From Bacteroides_E sp964528875 (GTDB lineage Bacteria > Bacteroidota > Bacteroidia > Bacteroidales > Bacteroidaceae), in NCBI GenBank assembly GCA_964528875.1, contig CAZGUI010000001.1, positions 1-64,000 on the forward strand: a stretch of 64,000 nt of DNA, written 5' to 3'. The translations under genes and the position numbers were made by a program. Below the pieces are notes generated by a model, which was not told the origin of the DNA, made no database searches, and worked only from the letters and a program-made list of their open reading frames with translations. The stretch's first letter is position 1; each line of letters starts with the position of its first letter. Shown piece by piece: positions 1 through 9,424 of the stretch.

Positions 1-2
1 AG

Positions 3-575
3 GGAGAAATAAGTATAGACAAGAAGCTATTTAAGGAGTTATCAAAAAATAATATACCATTGAAATGTCTAAATTTTAATACTGATGATACAGTAGATAC
101 AACCTATGTTTTTAATAATATAGATGTACGTTGGGGAAATATGACAATTGAAAAATGCAATCTCTATCATTACCCTATAAGCAACTTGAATCAAATAGGA
201 GCAGAGTTCATGAGACACTTTAACTTTATATTGGTATATCCAAATATTGATAAGAGACGAAAGAAAGACTTGTACATAAAAAACAGATCCACAGCTAAAT
301 ATATAAACCGGAACTTAGGCTTTTTAGCTTCAGGGTTTGGCGTTAAATATACGAAAGATGAATTAACCATAAGCACAATTATACAAGGTAGTTCAGCAGA
401 GAAAACAGGGTTGAAATTTAAAGACAGAATTATTGAAATTGATCATGGAGCTTTCGAGATTAATGAATACTCAGTTAGTTCCGGTCAGATATATAAATAT
501 CTATCACAACAAAAATCAGTCCTTTTAAAAATCAAGAGAGGAGAGGAAATAAAAAATTTCAATATTATATTTTAA
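3..575 (+). CDS. C-terminal part of a retropepsin-like aspartyl protease with a PDZ domain (5' end outside the window)
   Basis: The reading frame is open from the window edge, so the true start lies upstream; a TTG at 60 is not a convincing start. The stretch IGAEFMRHFNFILVYPN resembles the conserved end of the second aspartyl-protease lobe in Bacteroidetes pepsin-retropepsin-like proteins. It is followed by a PDZ-like segment from about FLASGFGVKYTKDE onward, with a GSSAEKTGLKFKDRIIEI core typical of PDZ ligand-binding folds. The catalytic DTG/DSG motif is not in the visible part, so activity cannot be judged. The gene is followed by a hairpin terminator at 602-626 and then by the first palindromic repeat cluster. 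The family assignment rests on the PDZ end and lobe signature; substrate is unknown. Confidence 0.65.
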   Translation, partial: GEISIDKKLFKELSKNNIPLKCLNFNTDDTVDTTYVFNNIDVRWGNMTIEKCNLYHYPISNLNQIGAEFMRHFNFILVYPNIDKRRKKDLYIKNRSTAKYINRNLGFLASGFGVKYTKDELTISTIIQGSSAEKTGLKFKDRIIEIDHGAFEINEYSVSSGQIYKYLSQQKSVLLKIKRGEEIKNFNIIF

Positions 576-601
576 TGCTTAATCTAGATAAAAAAAATTA
601 G

Positions 602-626
602 AAGAGTTGAAATTTTCACTCTTTTT
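602..626 (+). terminator. Hairpin terminator after the aspartyl protease gene
   Basis: AAGAG-t-TGAAA pairs with TTTCA-CTCTT around a one-base loop with a single bulge, and is followed by a T-run. It sits 26 bases after the stop codon of the plus-strand gene. Confidence 0.6.
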
Positions 627-722
627 CTGCAACTAGCCGACTCCTTTTAATTGCAGTTTTTAATCTTTCTCAGCAATCGAAAAAAAGGAATAAAAAGAGA
701 GTTAAAAAGAATTACACTTTTG

Positions 723-804
723 TCGGTCTAAGACCCTAGCCTCTTCGGTCTAGGACCGAAGGCCCGTCGGTCTAGGACTGAAGGGTGCTCGGTCTAGGAC
801 CGAG
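723..804. repeat. Composite palindromic repeat, copy A (four units)
   Basis: Four hairpin units lie in a row: GGTCTAAGACC (725-735), TTCGGTCTAGGACCGAA (744-760, perfect 7-bp arms around TAG), TCGGTCTAGGACTGAA (767-782) and CTCGGTCTAGGACCGAG (788-804, perfect arms). Spacers are 5-8 bp and GC-rich. The 38 bp from 767 to 804 recur exactly, inverted, at 53590-53627, and with two mismatches at 36240-36277. The cluster lies in a convergent gap, as do the three other copies. Confidence 0.9.
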
Positions 805-910
805 TAATACCCCAGCCACAAGTCTTGTAAGCCTTTGATTTTGATTGTAGGCAAATATCGAATTTAGTTTCATCTTCATATTTCTCAAGATAACTTATTA
901 ACGACCTTCC

Positions 911-2296
911 TTATATCTGTTTCTTCGATTTCCATACAATCAGTACAAGTAGAAAGGATATTGTTGAAGCAACAATCCAAAAAACACCTACCTGACTGAA
1001 GTCATAAACATCCACACCATCAACTACAGACTTGTTTGAATCAATAAGCCATCCACTGATGATATCTTGTAGCCCAGCACCTACGTAGCTGGCAATGCCC
1101 ACTACGCCAAGAGCGGCACCACTCGCATTACGTGGAACAATATCTACAGCCATCAATCCTCCAAGAAAACAAATGAGTACACCAATCGCCGTACCAAAAA
1201 GGATCATGCTTAACATATTAATGTAAATGTTATTGCTAGAATAAAGGAACAGACACAAAGAAATGGTATTCAATACTCCAAATAAGAATGCCGGAGCATT
1301 ACGACTACCTTTAAATAATCTATCGGAAATCCAACCTGAAAATACTGTGCCAATAACGCCCAACAAAGCATTTATAGATATTATTTGCGTTGCTGTAGCT
1401 AAAGTAAAACCTTTCGCTTCTTGAAGGAATAATACTCCCCAGCCGTTAATGGCATAGCGACTGATATACATAAAAGCACTTGCCAAAGCTAAAGTCCAAA
1501 CTAAAGGATTCCTAAGAACCGCTTTTTGCACTTCTTTTGTCGATTGTTGCTGTCCTGACTTTTCTTTTTTTACTTCTTTTGATAAAACTTCAACTGGAGG
1601 TAGTCCTTTACTCTGAGGAGTATCATGCAAGAAAAATACGATTATGAAGACTCCTATAATACCAGCGACAGAAGACCCAACAAATCCCCACTGCCAACCA
1701 AATACACCCACTATAGCTCCAACGAATATAAAAGATAGAAACTCTCCTAAATTATGGCTAGCACTGAAAAAGCCATAAAATGTACCTCGTTTTTTCAAAG
1801 GGAACCATCTTGAAAGTGCTATAATAGCAGGAGCAGCTCCCATCGACTGACTCCACCCATTAATCCCCCACATAATAGCAAAAAGAATAAAAAATGCAAA
1901 AGTGGAAAAGGCCATTGTAGATGCTTCCATAAGACCTAATATACCGACACTGAAATTTGCAACTGTAGATATAATTAGGCCTGTTGCCATAAAGCGTTTG
2001 ATGTTGCAGTGGTCTGCAATAAATCCATTAATAAATTTCCCAATAGCATATGAAAAAAGAAGTACAGAGCCGATAATACCTAACTGGTGTGCATCCAATG
2101 CACCACTTTCTAATATAGGTTGTTTAACTACATTAAGGCTTGTGCGGCAAACATAATAAAGACTATATCCTATTGTTCCAGCCAAAAAACTAGACCAACA
2201 GAGTTTTTTATAATACTTATTTTGCTCTGCTTCTGATCCCTCAAAAGGCTTGGATGGAGAACTGATTTTATAGAATGAACTAATTTTTCTGAACAT
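911..2296 (-). CDS. GlpT/UhpT-type organophosphate permease (MFS, OPA family)
   Basis: A 461-residue protein with about twelve hydrophobic segments. After the first segment, YSLYYVCRTSLNVVKQP matches the signature of the organophosphate:phosphate antiporter family, which includes glycerol-3-phosphate and hexose-phosphate permeases; GINGWSQSMG in the fourth segment also fits. It should sit in the inner membrane and exchange a phosphorylated small molecule for phosphate. Its place after a secreted glycerophosphodiester phosphodiesterase suggests sn-glycerol-3-phosphate as substrate; this is inference. The ATG at 2296 is preferred over a TTG at 2317. It is the last gene of the sigma/FecR/SusCD/phosphodiesterase locus, separated from the preceding gene by a short intercistronic hairpin. 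Confidence 0.85.
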   Translation of the reverse strand: MFRKISSFYKISSPSKPFEGSEAEQNKYYKKLCWSSFLAGTIGYSLYYVCRTSLNVVKQPILESGALDAHQLGIIGSVLLFSYAIGKFINGFIADHCNIKRFMATGLIISTVANFSVGILGLMEASTMAFSTFAFFILFAIMWGINGWSQSMGAAPAIIALSRWFPLKKRGTFYGFFSASHNLGEFLSFIFVGAIVGVFGWQWGFVGSSVAGIIGVFIIVFFLHDTPQSKGLPPVEVLSKEVKKEKSGQQQSTKEVQKAVLRNPLVWTLALASAFMYISRYAINGWGVLFLQEAKGFTLATATQIISINALLGVIGTVFSGWISDRLFKGSRNAPAFLFGVLNTISLCLFLYSSNNIYINMLSMILFGTAIGVLICFLGGLMAVDIVPRNASGAALGVVGIASYVGAGLQDIISGWLIDSNKSVVDGVDVYDFSQVGVFWIVASTISFLLVLIVWKSKKQI

Positions 2297-2328
2297 AGTT
2301 GTTTTTTTTACTCGCAAAAAATTATCAA

Positions 2329-2350
2329 CCAGTAATATTTCTACTACTGG
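2329..2350 (-). other. Intercistronic hairpin between phosphodiesterase and permease genes
   Basis: CCAGTA pairs with TACTGG around a 10-base loop. There is no T-run on the minus strand, so it is more likely an RNA-processing or stability element than a terminator. It shares CAGTAGTA with the larger hairpin at 3316-3347. Confidence 0.4.
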
Positions 2351-2384
2351 CTAAATGAATTAATTCGTCCGTGTTTAAATTTAT

Positions 2385-3281
2385 TTAATCGTGCAGTCCT
2401 CGTTTTCTCAGATAGTCAATCAGATAAGCAGGACGATCTGTTTGTATTATTCGTGCATCTAGTACATCTATCAAGTAACCATATCCCTTATCTGGATCTT
2501 TTAAAGACATATCATCATCATGTCCTCCAGCCATTGTATCCCAAAGGGTATTGTACCAAATAAGCGATTTCCCAAAAAGTTTATCTTTTATCTTTAAAGG
2601 TAATGTCTCAGAGTCGCTTATATATAGGAGTTCAAAAGCTACCGGATTTAATTCTCTGATGAAAATCTCTATTTGTTCTTCTGCATTTTCTCTATATAAG
2701 TGAATAATAGGCATATAAATAACATCTTGAAGATATTCACCAAATTGAGTTTGTACTTCTTCTGCCGATTTATTTCCTTTCATTATAACTTGTTTGGTTG
2801 TCCCTGTCTTTTTCATCAGAGCATAGATTTCATCAAAATATCTATCGGCTTTATCTAAATTAATCATAACTTTCTCTTTGGCATGTAATAGTGCTTCTTC
2901 AAGAGTGGGAACTTTTTCTTTAGTTTTGATATTACATCCATTTTTTAGATTCAGAGTTTGAATAGAATCTAATGTCCATTCAGAGACTAAGCCCGAACCA
3001 GTAGTTGTTCGATCAAGGGTTTTATCGTGCATAAGGATATATTGACCATCTTTTGTTCGTTGTACATCTAACTCGACAATATCAACCCCCATTTTTATTG
3101 CATTATCAATTGCAGGCAGAGAATTTTCAGGTGCATAGCGCCAATCTCCCCGATGCGCCGTTACAAGTACTGAACTATAATCTCTGTTTAATAGTTTTTT
3201 TCTTATTTCTAAGGCTCTATTTTGTGCGCAAACAGATAGAGCTAATGAAATAAGGATTAGAATTATTATGTTCTTTTTCAT
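2385..3281 (-). CDS. Exported glycerophosphodiester phosphodiesterase (GDPD family)
   Basis: A 298-residue protein with an N-terminal signal peptide (residues 1-20; no good lipobox, so probably periplasmic). The GDPD catalytic signature is intact: HRGD at 43-46, PENS at 51-54, ELD at 70-72 and MHD with His85. The family hydrolyses glycerophosphodiesters such as glycerophosphocholine or glycerophosphoinositol to sn-glycerol-3-phosphate plus an alcohol. The neighbours fit: SusC/SusD upstream for outer-membrane uptake and a GlpT-like permease downstream for the product. Length agrees with bacterial GDPD enzymes. The exact head group cannot be read from the sequence. Confidence 0.9.
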   Translation of the reverse strand: MKKNIIILILISLALSVCAQNRALEIRKKLLNRDYSSVLVTAHRGDWRYAPENSLPAIDNAIKMGVDIVELDVQRTKDGQYILMHDKTLDRTTTGSGLVSEWTLDSIQTLNLKNGCNIKTKEKVPTLEEALLHAKEKVMINLDKADRYFDEIYALMKKTGTTKQVIMKGNKSAEEVQTQFGEYLQDVIYMPIIHLYRENAEEQIEIFIRELNPVAFELLYISDSETLPLKIKDKLFGKSLIWYNTLWDTMAGGHDDDMSLKDPDKGYGYLIDVLDARIIQTDRPAYLIDYLRKRGLHD

Positions 3282-3315
3282 TATAAAGATCTTTCTATTT
3301 TGAAGTTGTTATAAC

Positions 3316-3347
3316 AAGTCAGTAGTATCCATCGTTACTACTGACTT
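3316..3347 (-). other. Strong intercistronic hairpin between susD-like and phosphodiesterase genes
   Basis: A perfect 12-bp stem (AAGTCAGTAGTA with TACTACTGACTT) encloses an 8-base loop. Read from the minus strand, no T-run follows, so it probably stabilises the 3' end of the SusC/SusD transcript or reduces read-through rather than fully terminating. Confidence 0.6.
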
Positions 3348-3355
3348 ATGATTTA

Positions 3356-4699
3356 TTAATTATATCCGGGATTCTGAGGATATAGATCTTTTCCTGCTAA
3401 ATCTATTTCTGATTGAGGAACAGGAAAATACATTAGATAATCACGACCATTAAGACTTTCGAATAAGTCAAGTCTATTAGTTCGTTTTAGATCATACCAA
3501 CGTTGGCCTTCTCCATAAAACTCGCGGCAACGTTCATCTAATAACAAATTTTGAAAATCTGTTTCATTCATCGTCTCAGGCATAAGTAAAGTCGTATATC
3601 TCTTTTCCATAAATTTCTTCAGAACCGGTAATCCATTTATATTACCCAATGCTTCCGCTTTAATCAGATACATTTCAGCTATTCTAGTAACAACAATTGG
3701 AGATTGGGATGGAGATTCATTGATAATAAACTGTCCAATACCACCATTCGGATATTTAATAATTCTATTCTCATCTGCACTAAAAATCGCTACAGTACGT
3801 TGATCCCCTTGCTTTATACTTGTATCCGAGTATAGATTATTGAAACAATACGATGATGGAGCATAATCCCATGTTGGATCAAGATCATTTACTAATTGAT
3901 AGAATAATAAATAACTACTACTACGATTGTTTGCCAAAGCAAATACCACTTCTTTACTTGTTGTATTATATACAAACGCTTTTGCATATTCTTCAGAAGT
4001 TGATGATAATGAAAATGTACTTGTCGAAATTACTTTATCTGCATATTGTGCTGCTTTATCGTAATCTTTAAGTGCCAAATATACTTTTGCTGATAGGGCA
4101 TCACATGCACTAATTGATACATATAATTTATCAGAAAAATCCGGAAGTAATTTTTCTGCTTTTTCAAGATCTTCTTTGATAAAATTCCATACATCAGCTT
4201 CAGGGGAAATAGGAACTTTATTATATGATCGTTCACGCATGATAGGAACACCTCCCCAACGAATAACCATTTGGTAATAAATTAAAGCTCTAAAATAATA
4301 AGCTGTTCCTGTTGCTTTTTTGACGGTTGTATTTGTTTCATCCATTTTAGCACAGGTTTCTAAAAGAAAGTTTATTTGTTTTAGGACAGTAAAACTTTTT
4401 TGCCATTTATCTAAAATATCTTTGTCACCTGGAGCCATAGAGACCGGGTCATTTAATGAAAAACCCGGACCAGCTTGAAAATTCTCACCTTTAATATCTC
4501 CATCGAAATAAAAATTAAAAACCAATTCTTCCATTTCGGCATAGTTTCCATTAAGTAACTTTTCTACATCTGAGTCTGTTAATTTATCTTGAGGTATAGA
4601 TCCCTTAGGGTTCATCTCGTCAAGTTTGCTGGAGCAACAAGCAAAACTGTATAAACAGAAAACTCCGATGATTATATGTATTATTTTAATTTTTGTCAT
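3356..4699 (-). CDS. SusD/RagB-family outer-membrane lipoprotein
   Basis: About 447 residues, with an N-terminal lipoprotein signal ending FACCSS. It shows the SusD hallmarks: an early MNPKGSIPQDKLTDSDVE segment, TPR-like helices with AYYFRALIYYQMV and a C-terminal RCREFYGEGQRWYDLKR stretch. SusD proteins are surface lipoproteins that cap a SusC transporter and hold the ligand. The ATG at 4699 is chosen over a TTG nine bases upstream. It follows the SusC gene by about a dozen bases and precedes the phosphodiesterase, so the ligand is inferred to be a glycerophosphodiester or phospholipid-derived compound rather than a glycan. It is slightly shorter than many SusD proteins (about 500-550 residues). 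Confidence 0.92.
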   Translation of the reverse strand: MTKIKIIHIIIGVFCLYSFACCSSKLDEMNPKGSIPQDKLTDSDVEKLLNGNYAEMEELVFNFYFDGDIKGENFQAGPGFSLNDPVSMAPGDKDILDKWQKSFTVLKQINFLLETCAKMDETNTTVKKATGTAYYFRALIYYQMVIRWGGVPIMRERSYNKVPISPEADVWNFIKEDLEKAEKLLPDFSDKLYVSISACDALSAKVYLALKDYDKAAQYADKVISTSTFSLSSTSEEYAKAFVYNTTSKEVVFALANNRSSSYLLFYQLVNDLDPTWDYAPSSYCFNNLYSDTSIKQGDQRTVAIFSADENRIIKYPNGGIGQFIINESPSQSPIVVTRIAEMYLIKAEALGNINGLPVLKKFMEKRYTTLLMPETMNETDFQNLLLDERCREFYGEGQRWYDLKRTNRLDLFESLNGRDYLMYFPVPQSEIDLAGKDLYPQNPGYN

Positions 4700-4711
4700 G
4701 ATTATCAATTT

Positions 4712-7700
4712 TTAGAAATTAAGATTAAATCCAAACAGGAAAGTTCGTAATAGAGGCTGTAACCCAAAATCCACACCATAATTGGAATGACCAGGACTTC
4801 CTGAGAAAGATGCTTCAGGATCATATCCTGAATATGGAGTTATAGTAAATAGATTGTCTACAGAAGCAAAGACTCTCAAATTATTAATTCCTATTTTATG
4901 AGTTATTTTTTCTGGTAAACTATAACCGAGAGTAATTGTCTTCAATTTAAAAAAAGTTGCACTTTCTAAATACCGTGTTGATGTTTGTACATTATAATCA
5001 TAACTGTAACCTATATGTGCGCCTTGGCGTAAAGGACGGGGATATTTATTAGTCGATCCTGGACCTGTCCAGTAATTATTGGCAGCTTCTTTGGATATGT
5101 TGAAGTATTGTTCTACTTTATCTTTTTGTCCCGGAATTTTCACATTTGATTTTGCAAGTCCAAGATGATCTGTTCCTTCAGTGCCATTGATACCTTTCCA
5201 TGCCGCAACAATCTTTCCCCCTACAGAAAATTGTGCAAATAGCGATAGATCAAAACCTTTATAAGAGAAATTACTTGTTATTCCTCCATAAAAATCGGGA
5301 CTGGCTTTCCCTACATCTTGTCTATCTGCATCTGAAATATCTCCATCTCCACTTATATCTTGATATTTCACATCTCCTGCTCTAACTCCTTTTGCATATA
5401 ATTTTTCAGGAACTTCATTATCATTTTGATAAATACCTTCCATCTTCAGCATATAGTAAGTACTAACTGGTTTTCCATTCTGCAAAATATGCATACTACC
5501 ACCTAAAAGATTACTTCCAACACTAGGAACAATATACATACTATTACCATCAATCAGAGACAGGAGCTTATTTTTGACGAATGAAATATTTCCGCTCATA
5601 TCCCATTTAAAATCTCCTGTCAATATATCTCCACTCAAAGCAAATTCCAAGCCCTTATTCTCTAATGATCCTATATTTGCTTCAATAGTCTTGTAACCTG
5701 TTGTTGAATTTACTGGTTGATTAAATAACAAATCAGTAGTTTTTTGATAAAAAGCATCAATATTAAGCACCAAACGAGAATTAAAGAATTCTAAGTCTAA
5801 TCCAATATTGTATTGACTTGCTTTCTCCCATGTAAGATCTCTAGCATCTTGAATTATTTGTAATCCAGCAGCCCCGTTATACGATCCTCCACTTGATCCT
5901 ACAAGTGACAAGGGTGCGTAGTTTGTTACGCCATCCATGCTACCTGTCTTACCCCAACTGATCCTAAATTTACCATCATTTAAGATCGTATTTTTAGAAA
6001 AGAAATTCTCATTTGTGAATCTCCAAGCTCCAGATAGAGAAGGGAAATAACCATATCGTTTACCTTTTGCAAAACGCGATGAACCATCACTACGTAAGGT
6101 AGCATTCAAAATGTATTTGTTATCCCAATTAAGAGCTATACGCCCAAAATAAGACTCAAGTGCATAAGAGGTATAATCTATTGAACCAGGATATATATTT
6201 GGTCCAGCATTGATCAAATTAAAATTTGGAGAAGGGAATGCATCATTTGCATAATTGTCACTATAAGCACCAAATTGGTCATAAACATATTTCTCAAAAG
6301 AATGTCCAAGCATTCCAGAAAATGAAAGTTTTCCCCATTCATTTGTATATGAAAAAATATTGTCTATGATATATCTAAAGCTATGGTCTTTTTGTTCTGC
6401 TAAAGCCCCCCATCCTGCGCTGTTTTTACGGGCATCATGTCTATCTGTCAACCTTTTAGTTTCTTTATCATAGATGCTATACATACTGATAGATGGAGTA
6501 TATTTGAACCCGGCAAATGGAGTAATATCTATACTAAATACTCCTGATAATTGATACTGGCGTTTCACCCAATCTTCTTCGTTAATCAACATCAGTGGGT
6601 TATGACGTGCTATTTCTGTCCCATTTACTTTATATGTTCCATCCTCATTATATGGAGAATACCAAGGTTGTTCTTCACGTGCAGTTCTCAATACTTTTAA
6701 ACTTGTACTTGTTTCTTCCAAGAGATTATTGCGTGTTGCTGCTCCAGATAGATTCATATTAAGTTTGAAAACTTTGTTGATTTTATGAGAGAATTTTGCT
6801 CGCAGATTATATTGGTTATATTTGCTTTTCATTAAATAACCTTCTTGGATATTAGCTCCTACCGATGTGTAAAAAGAGGTTTTTTCATCCCCTCCGGAAA
6901 GACTAATCGAATTATTCGTTGAAAAACTATTGCTTCTTGCAATCTCATCTATCCAGTTCGTCTCTTGAATTGTATTTGGAACAAACAAAGATAAGTTTGT
7001 GCCCATCTGCTGATTATAATTATTAATTGCAGCTTGCATCGTTCTCTGATATTCTTTCGAATTCGCCATCTTTATATCATCTGCCACTGTTCCGAAGCCT
7101 ATACGAGATGACACATCTATTACGGTTTTTCCTCTTTTTCCTGATTTTGTTGTCATAATAACTACACCGGAGTTAGCTCGTGATCCATAAATAGCAGCAG
7201 CAGATGCATCTTTTAATACTTCAATACTTTCAATATCATTTGGATTTATATTTGGATATTTCTCACTAGGCACGCCATCCACTACATACAAAGGAGAGTT
7301 ACCCCCACTGATTGAGCCAACACCTCGGATAGAAATATTAGGAGTAGAACCTGGCGTTCCCGATGAACTAGATATATTAACACCAGCAATTCTTCCTTGC
7401 AACATTTTTATTGGGTCTGAATCATTTCCTTTATCAATGCCATCTGGCTTTAGTTTGCTAATAGATGTTGTCACTAGTTTTTGGGATTGCACACCATATC
7501 CAACTACAACAACTTCGTCCAAGAGCTTTGAGTCTTCTTGAAGCGTGATATTTATAGTTACATTATCTCCTAATGTTACATCTTGCGCTGTATAACCCAC
7601 ATAAGAGATATGTAATATTGAACCAACCGGAGCCTCTATTGAAAAATTTCCATCGAAATCTGTTATTGTTCCTATCGCCCGATTATTCTTCAGTGCAATA

Positions 7701-8128
7701 CTTGCTCCGATAATTGTTTCTCCTTTATTGTCTAATACTGTACCTATGTATTTTTTTACATCTTTAGAAGAAACTTTTACCCCTTGTTGTGCAGAGATAG
7801 TAATAGTATTGCCTGTAATAATATAATTAAGTTTAGACTGAATTTTCAATTCTTCCAATACTTTATTAATGTTCTCATTATTTACATCAAGAGTAATTCT
7901 AGGCGCATCTTGTATAAGCTTGTCATCATAAAAGAACTTATAAGAAGACGATTTACTTATCTTTCTTAAAATGTTCTTGAGAGGTTCATTTTTTACAGAG
8001 ATAGTTATTTTTGGATCTTGTGATTCTTGTGCCTTAATAGGAATGCTAATTGTACAAAAAAGGAGTAATAAAGGTAAAAAGACATAGCATTTTGATCTTT
8101 TTATCAACTTTGTTCGAAAAGTATTCAT
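4712..8128 (-). CDS. SusC/RagA-family TonB-dependent transporter with STN domain
   Basis: An 1138-residue outer-membrane transporter. After a signal peptide (ending near residue 34) come an STN (secretin/TonB N-terminal) domain at about 42-112, a carboxypeptidase-regulatory-like domain at about 126-210, the plug with LQGRIAGVNI and SIRGVGSISGGNSPLYVVDG, then the beta-barrel ending in an aromatic-rich strand (FGFNLNF). An STN domain marks transporters that signal to a FecR-type anti-sigma factor; such a pair lies just upstream (8332-10027), so the locus should be induced by its own ligand. It partners with the SusD protein encoded next. Substrate inferred from the downstream phosphodiesterase. 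Confidence 0.95.
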   Translation of the reverse strand: MNTFRTKLIKRSKCYVFLPLLLLFCTISIPIKAQESQDPKITISVKNEPLKNILRKISKSSSYKFFYDDKLIQDAPRITLDVNNENINKVLEELKIQSKLNYIITGNTITISAQQGVKVSSKDVKKYIGTVLDNKGETIIGASIALKNNRAIGTITDFDGNFSIEAPVGSILHISYVGYTAQDVTLGDNVTINITLQEDSKLLDEVVVVGYGVQSQKLVTTSISKLKPDGIDKGNDSDPIKMLQGRIAGVNISSSSGTPGSTPNISIRGVGSISGGNSPLYVVDGVPSEKYPNINPNDIESIEVLKDASAAAIYGSRANSGVVIMTTKSGKRGKTVIDVSSRIGFGTVADDIKMANSKEYQRTMQAAINNYNQQMGTNLSLFVPNTIQETNWIDEIARSNSFSTNNSISLSGGDEKTSFYTSVGANIQEGYLMKSKYNQYNLRAKFSHKINKVFKLNMNLSGAATRNNLLEETSTSLKVLRTAREEQPWYSPYNEDGTYKVNGTEIARHNPLMLINEEDWVKRQYQLSGVFSIDITPFAGFKYTPSISMYSIYDKETKRLTDRHDARKNSAGWGALAEQKDHSFRYIIDNIFSYTNEWGKLSFSGMLGHSFEKYVYDQFGAYSDNYANDAFPSPNFNLINAGPNIYPGSIDYTSYALESYFGRIALNWDNKYILNATLRSDGSSRFAKGKRYGYFPSLSGAWRFTNENFFSKNTILNDGKFRISWGKTGSMDGVTNYAPLSLVGSSGGSYNGAAGLQIIQDARDLTWEKASQYNIGLDLEFFNSRLVLNIDAFYQKTTDLLFNQPVNSTTGYKTIEANIGSLENKGLEFALSGDILTGDFKWDMSGNISFVKNKLLSLIDGNSMYIVPSVGSNLLGGSMHILQNGKPVSTYYMLKMEGIYQNDNEVPEKLYAKGVRAGDVKYQDISGDGDISDADRQDVGKASPDFYGGITSNFSYKGFDLSLFAQFSVGGKIVAAWKGINGTEGTDHLGLAKSNVKIPGQKDKVEQYFNISKEAANNYWTGPGSTNKYPRPLRQGAHIGYSYDYNVQTSTRYLESATFFKLKTITLGYSLPEKITHKIGINNLRVFASVDNLFTITPYSGYDPEASFSGSPGHSNYGVDFGLQPLLRTFLFGFNLNF

Positions 8129-8247
8129 AAATTTACATGTTTTTAATTGGTATTATCTTTTAGATAGTATGTTGAAAACAAGGTAATGCGAACTATTTAC
8201 TGTTGGTTTTGCAATTCAAGAAGTAAATAATAGCATACCCTATCTCT

Positions 8248-8273
8248 AAGGGGCATTTCTATTAATGCCCCTT
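8248..8273. other. Hairpin in the leader between fecR-like and susC-like genes
   Basis: AAGGGGCAT pairs perfectly with ATGCCCCTT around an 8-base loop. A T-run follows only on the plus strand. In the direction of the operon it could limit read-through from the regulator genes into the transporter genes. Confidence 0.45.
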
Positions 8274-8331
8274 CTTTTTAATCATCATTCATTTTTTCAT
8301 AATAATTTATATTTAAAGGTTAATAGATTAA

Positions 8332-9339
8332 TTATTTATATAGCAGTACTTCATTTACGGTGCGGTTGTAGCTATATTTTATTCCTGTCGCATATTGAAT
8401 CAACTTAAGTACATTCTCTAAATCAGTATTAGGTATTTCTCCAGTAATACTATTATCAAAATATTGACCTTCCTTGAACCGTATTTTGCAATCGTATGTT
8501 CGTTCTAGTTCTTTGGCAACATCTATGATAGGTGTTTGTTCAAATCGAAAATAGCCATCACGCCAAATTGCAATTTTTCTATCTTCTTTATACTTATTGT
8601 ATTCATTTGATTTACTATTGTAGCTCAAACTCTCATTTGCCACTAATTGCATCATAGCATCTGGCATATCAATTTGAACTTTCCCACTTTCAACTGAAAC
8701 TACTGACATTTCGTTTTCATCATAAGATTTTACATTGAAAACTGTACCTAAAACTTTTATATTGAATTGTTTTGTTTCAATAATAAAAGGTTGGTTTTCG
8801 TTTTTAGCTACATTAAAGTATGCTTCTCCATCAAGAAATATTTTTCTTTTATCTCCCTCAAATTTATTAGGATAAGAAACTTTAGAACAAGAGTTCAAAT
8901 TGACAAGCGTACCATCTGGTAAGGTAATAGTTTGTGATTCGCCAAATGAGGTTATGGTCTCAAAAGTTGTAATAGAATTTATAGCTTTGTACTCTAAAAA
9001 TTTTAATCCTCCTAATCCAATAATTAGGAATGCAGCAACAGTAGCAGCAATTGTAGTTACTCTTCTGAATAATCGACGAGGGATAGATATTGTATACCTA
9101 TGTTCTTTTTTATCCTTCATTAGAAGGGTATATGCCTCTGCTCTTAATTGTTCTTTTTCTTTTTGGGATGGAATATTTAAAGTGCTAGATTCCTCCCAAA
9201 CTTCTATTAAACTATTGTCTAAAGATTTATCTCTTTTTTTTACAGCATCGAAAAACTGTTGAGCCTCATCTTTCATATAAATATCATTCAAATAATGATT
9301 GATATATTCTTTCTTTTTATTATTTCGTTCCTCCGCCAT
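8332..9339 (-). CDS. FecR-family anti-sigma factor
   Basis: A 335-residue protein with a cytoplasmic N-terminal part of about 90 residues, one membrane segment at about 94-112 and a periplasmic FecR domain beginning near residue 120 (ITLPDGTLVNLNSCSKVSYP, then GEAYFNVA and FNIKVLGTVFNV). A C-terminal STN-like extension follows. In this family the periplasmic part senses a signal from the STN domain of a TonB-dependent transporter and the cytoplasmic part holds the cognate ECF sigma factor. The sigma gene lies directly upstream and the STN-bearing SusC gene directly downstream, the usual arrangement in Bacteroides. Confidence 0.95.
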   Translation of the reverse strand: MAEERNNKKKEYINHYLNDIYMKDEAQQFFDAVKKRDKSLDNSLIEVWEESSTLNIPSQKEKEQLRAEAYTLLMKDKKEHRYTISIPRRLFRRVTTIAATVAAFLIIGLGGLKFLEYKAINSITTFETITSFGESQTITLPDGTLVNLNSCSKVSYPNKFEGDKRKIFLDGEAYFNVAKNENQPFIIETKQFNIKVLGTVFNVKSYDENEMSVVSVESGKVQIDMPDAMMQLVANESLSYNSKSNEYNKYKEDRKIAIWRDGYFRFEQTPIIDVAKELERTYDCKIRFKEGQYFDNSITGEIPNTDLENVLKLIQYATGIKYSYNRTVNEVLLYK

Positions 9340-9424
9340 TGCTATATATCTTCTTAGGGGATAATTCTACCCTTTATAATATATACACAAAAGATGGCTA
9401 TGACAGGGGGTTGATTAACTTAGA

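Larger units (their letters stand above)
576..910. other. Convergent intergenic region holding a terminator and a palindromic repeat cluster
   Basis: This 335-base gap lies between the 3' ends of the aspartyl protease gene and the GlpT-like transporter gene. It holds the hairpin at 602-626 and the repeat cluster at 723-804. No open frame of note and no RNA gene is visible. Confidence 0.7.

Noticed and set aside
723..804. Repeat cluster as a CRISPR array
   Set aside because: Units are short palindromes with 5-8 base spacers, far below CRISPR spacer length, and no cas gene is in the window.
4712..8128. Locus as a typical polysaccharide-utilisation locus
   Set aside because: No carbohydrate-active enzyme is encoded nearby; the enzyme present is a glycerophosphodiester phosphodiesterase.
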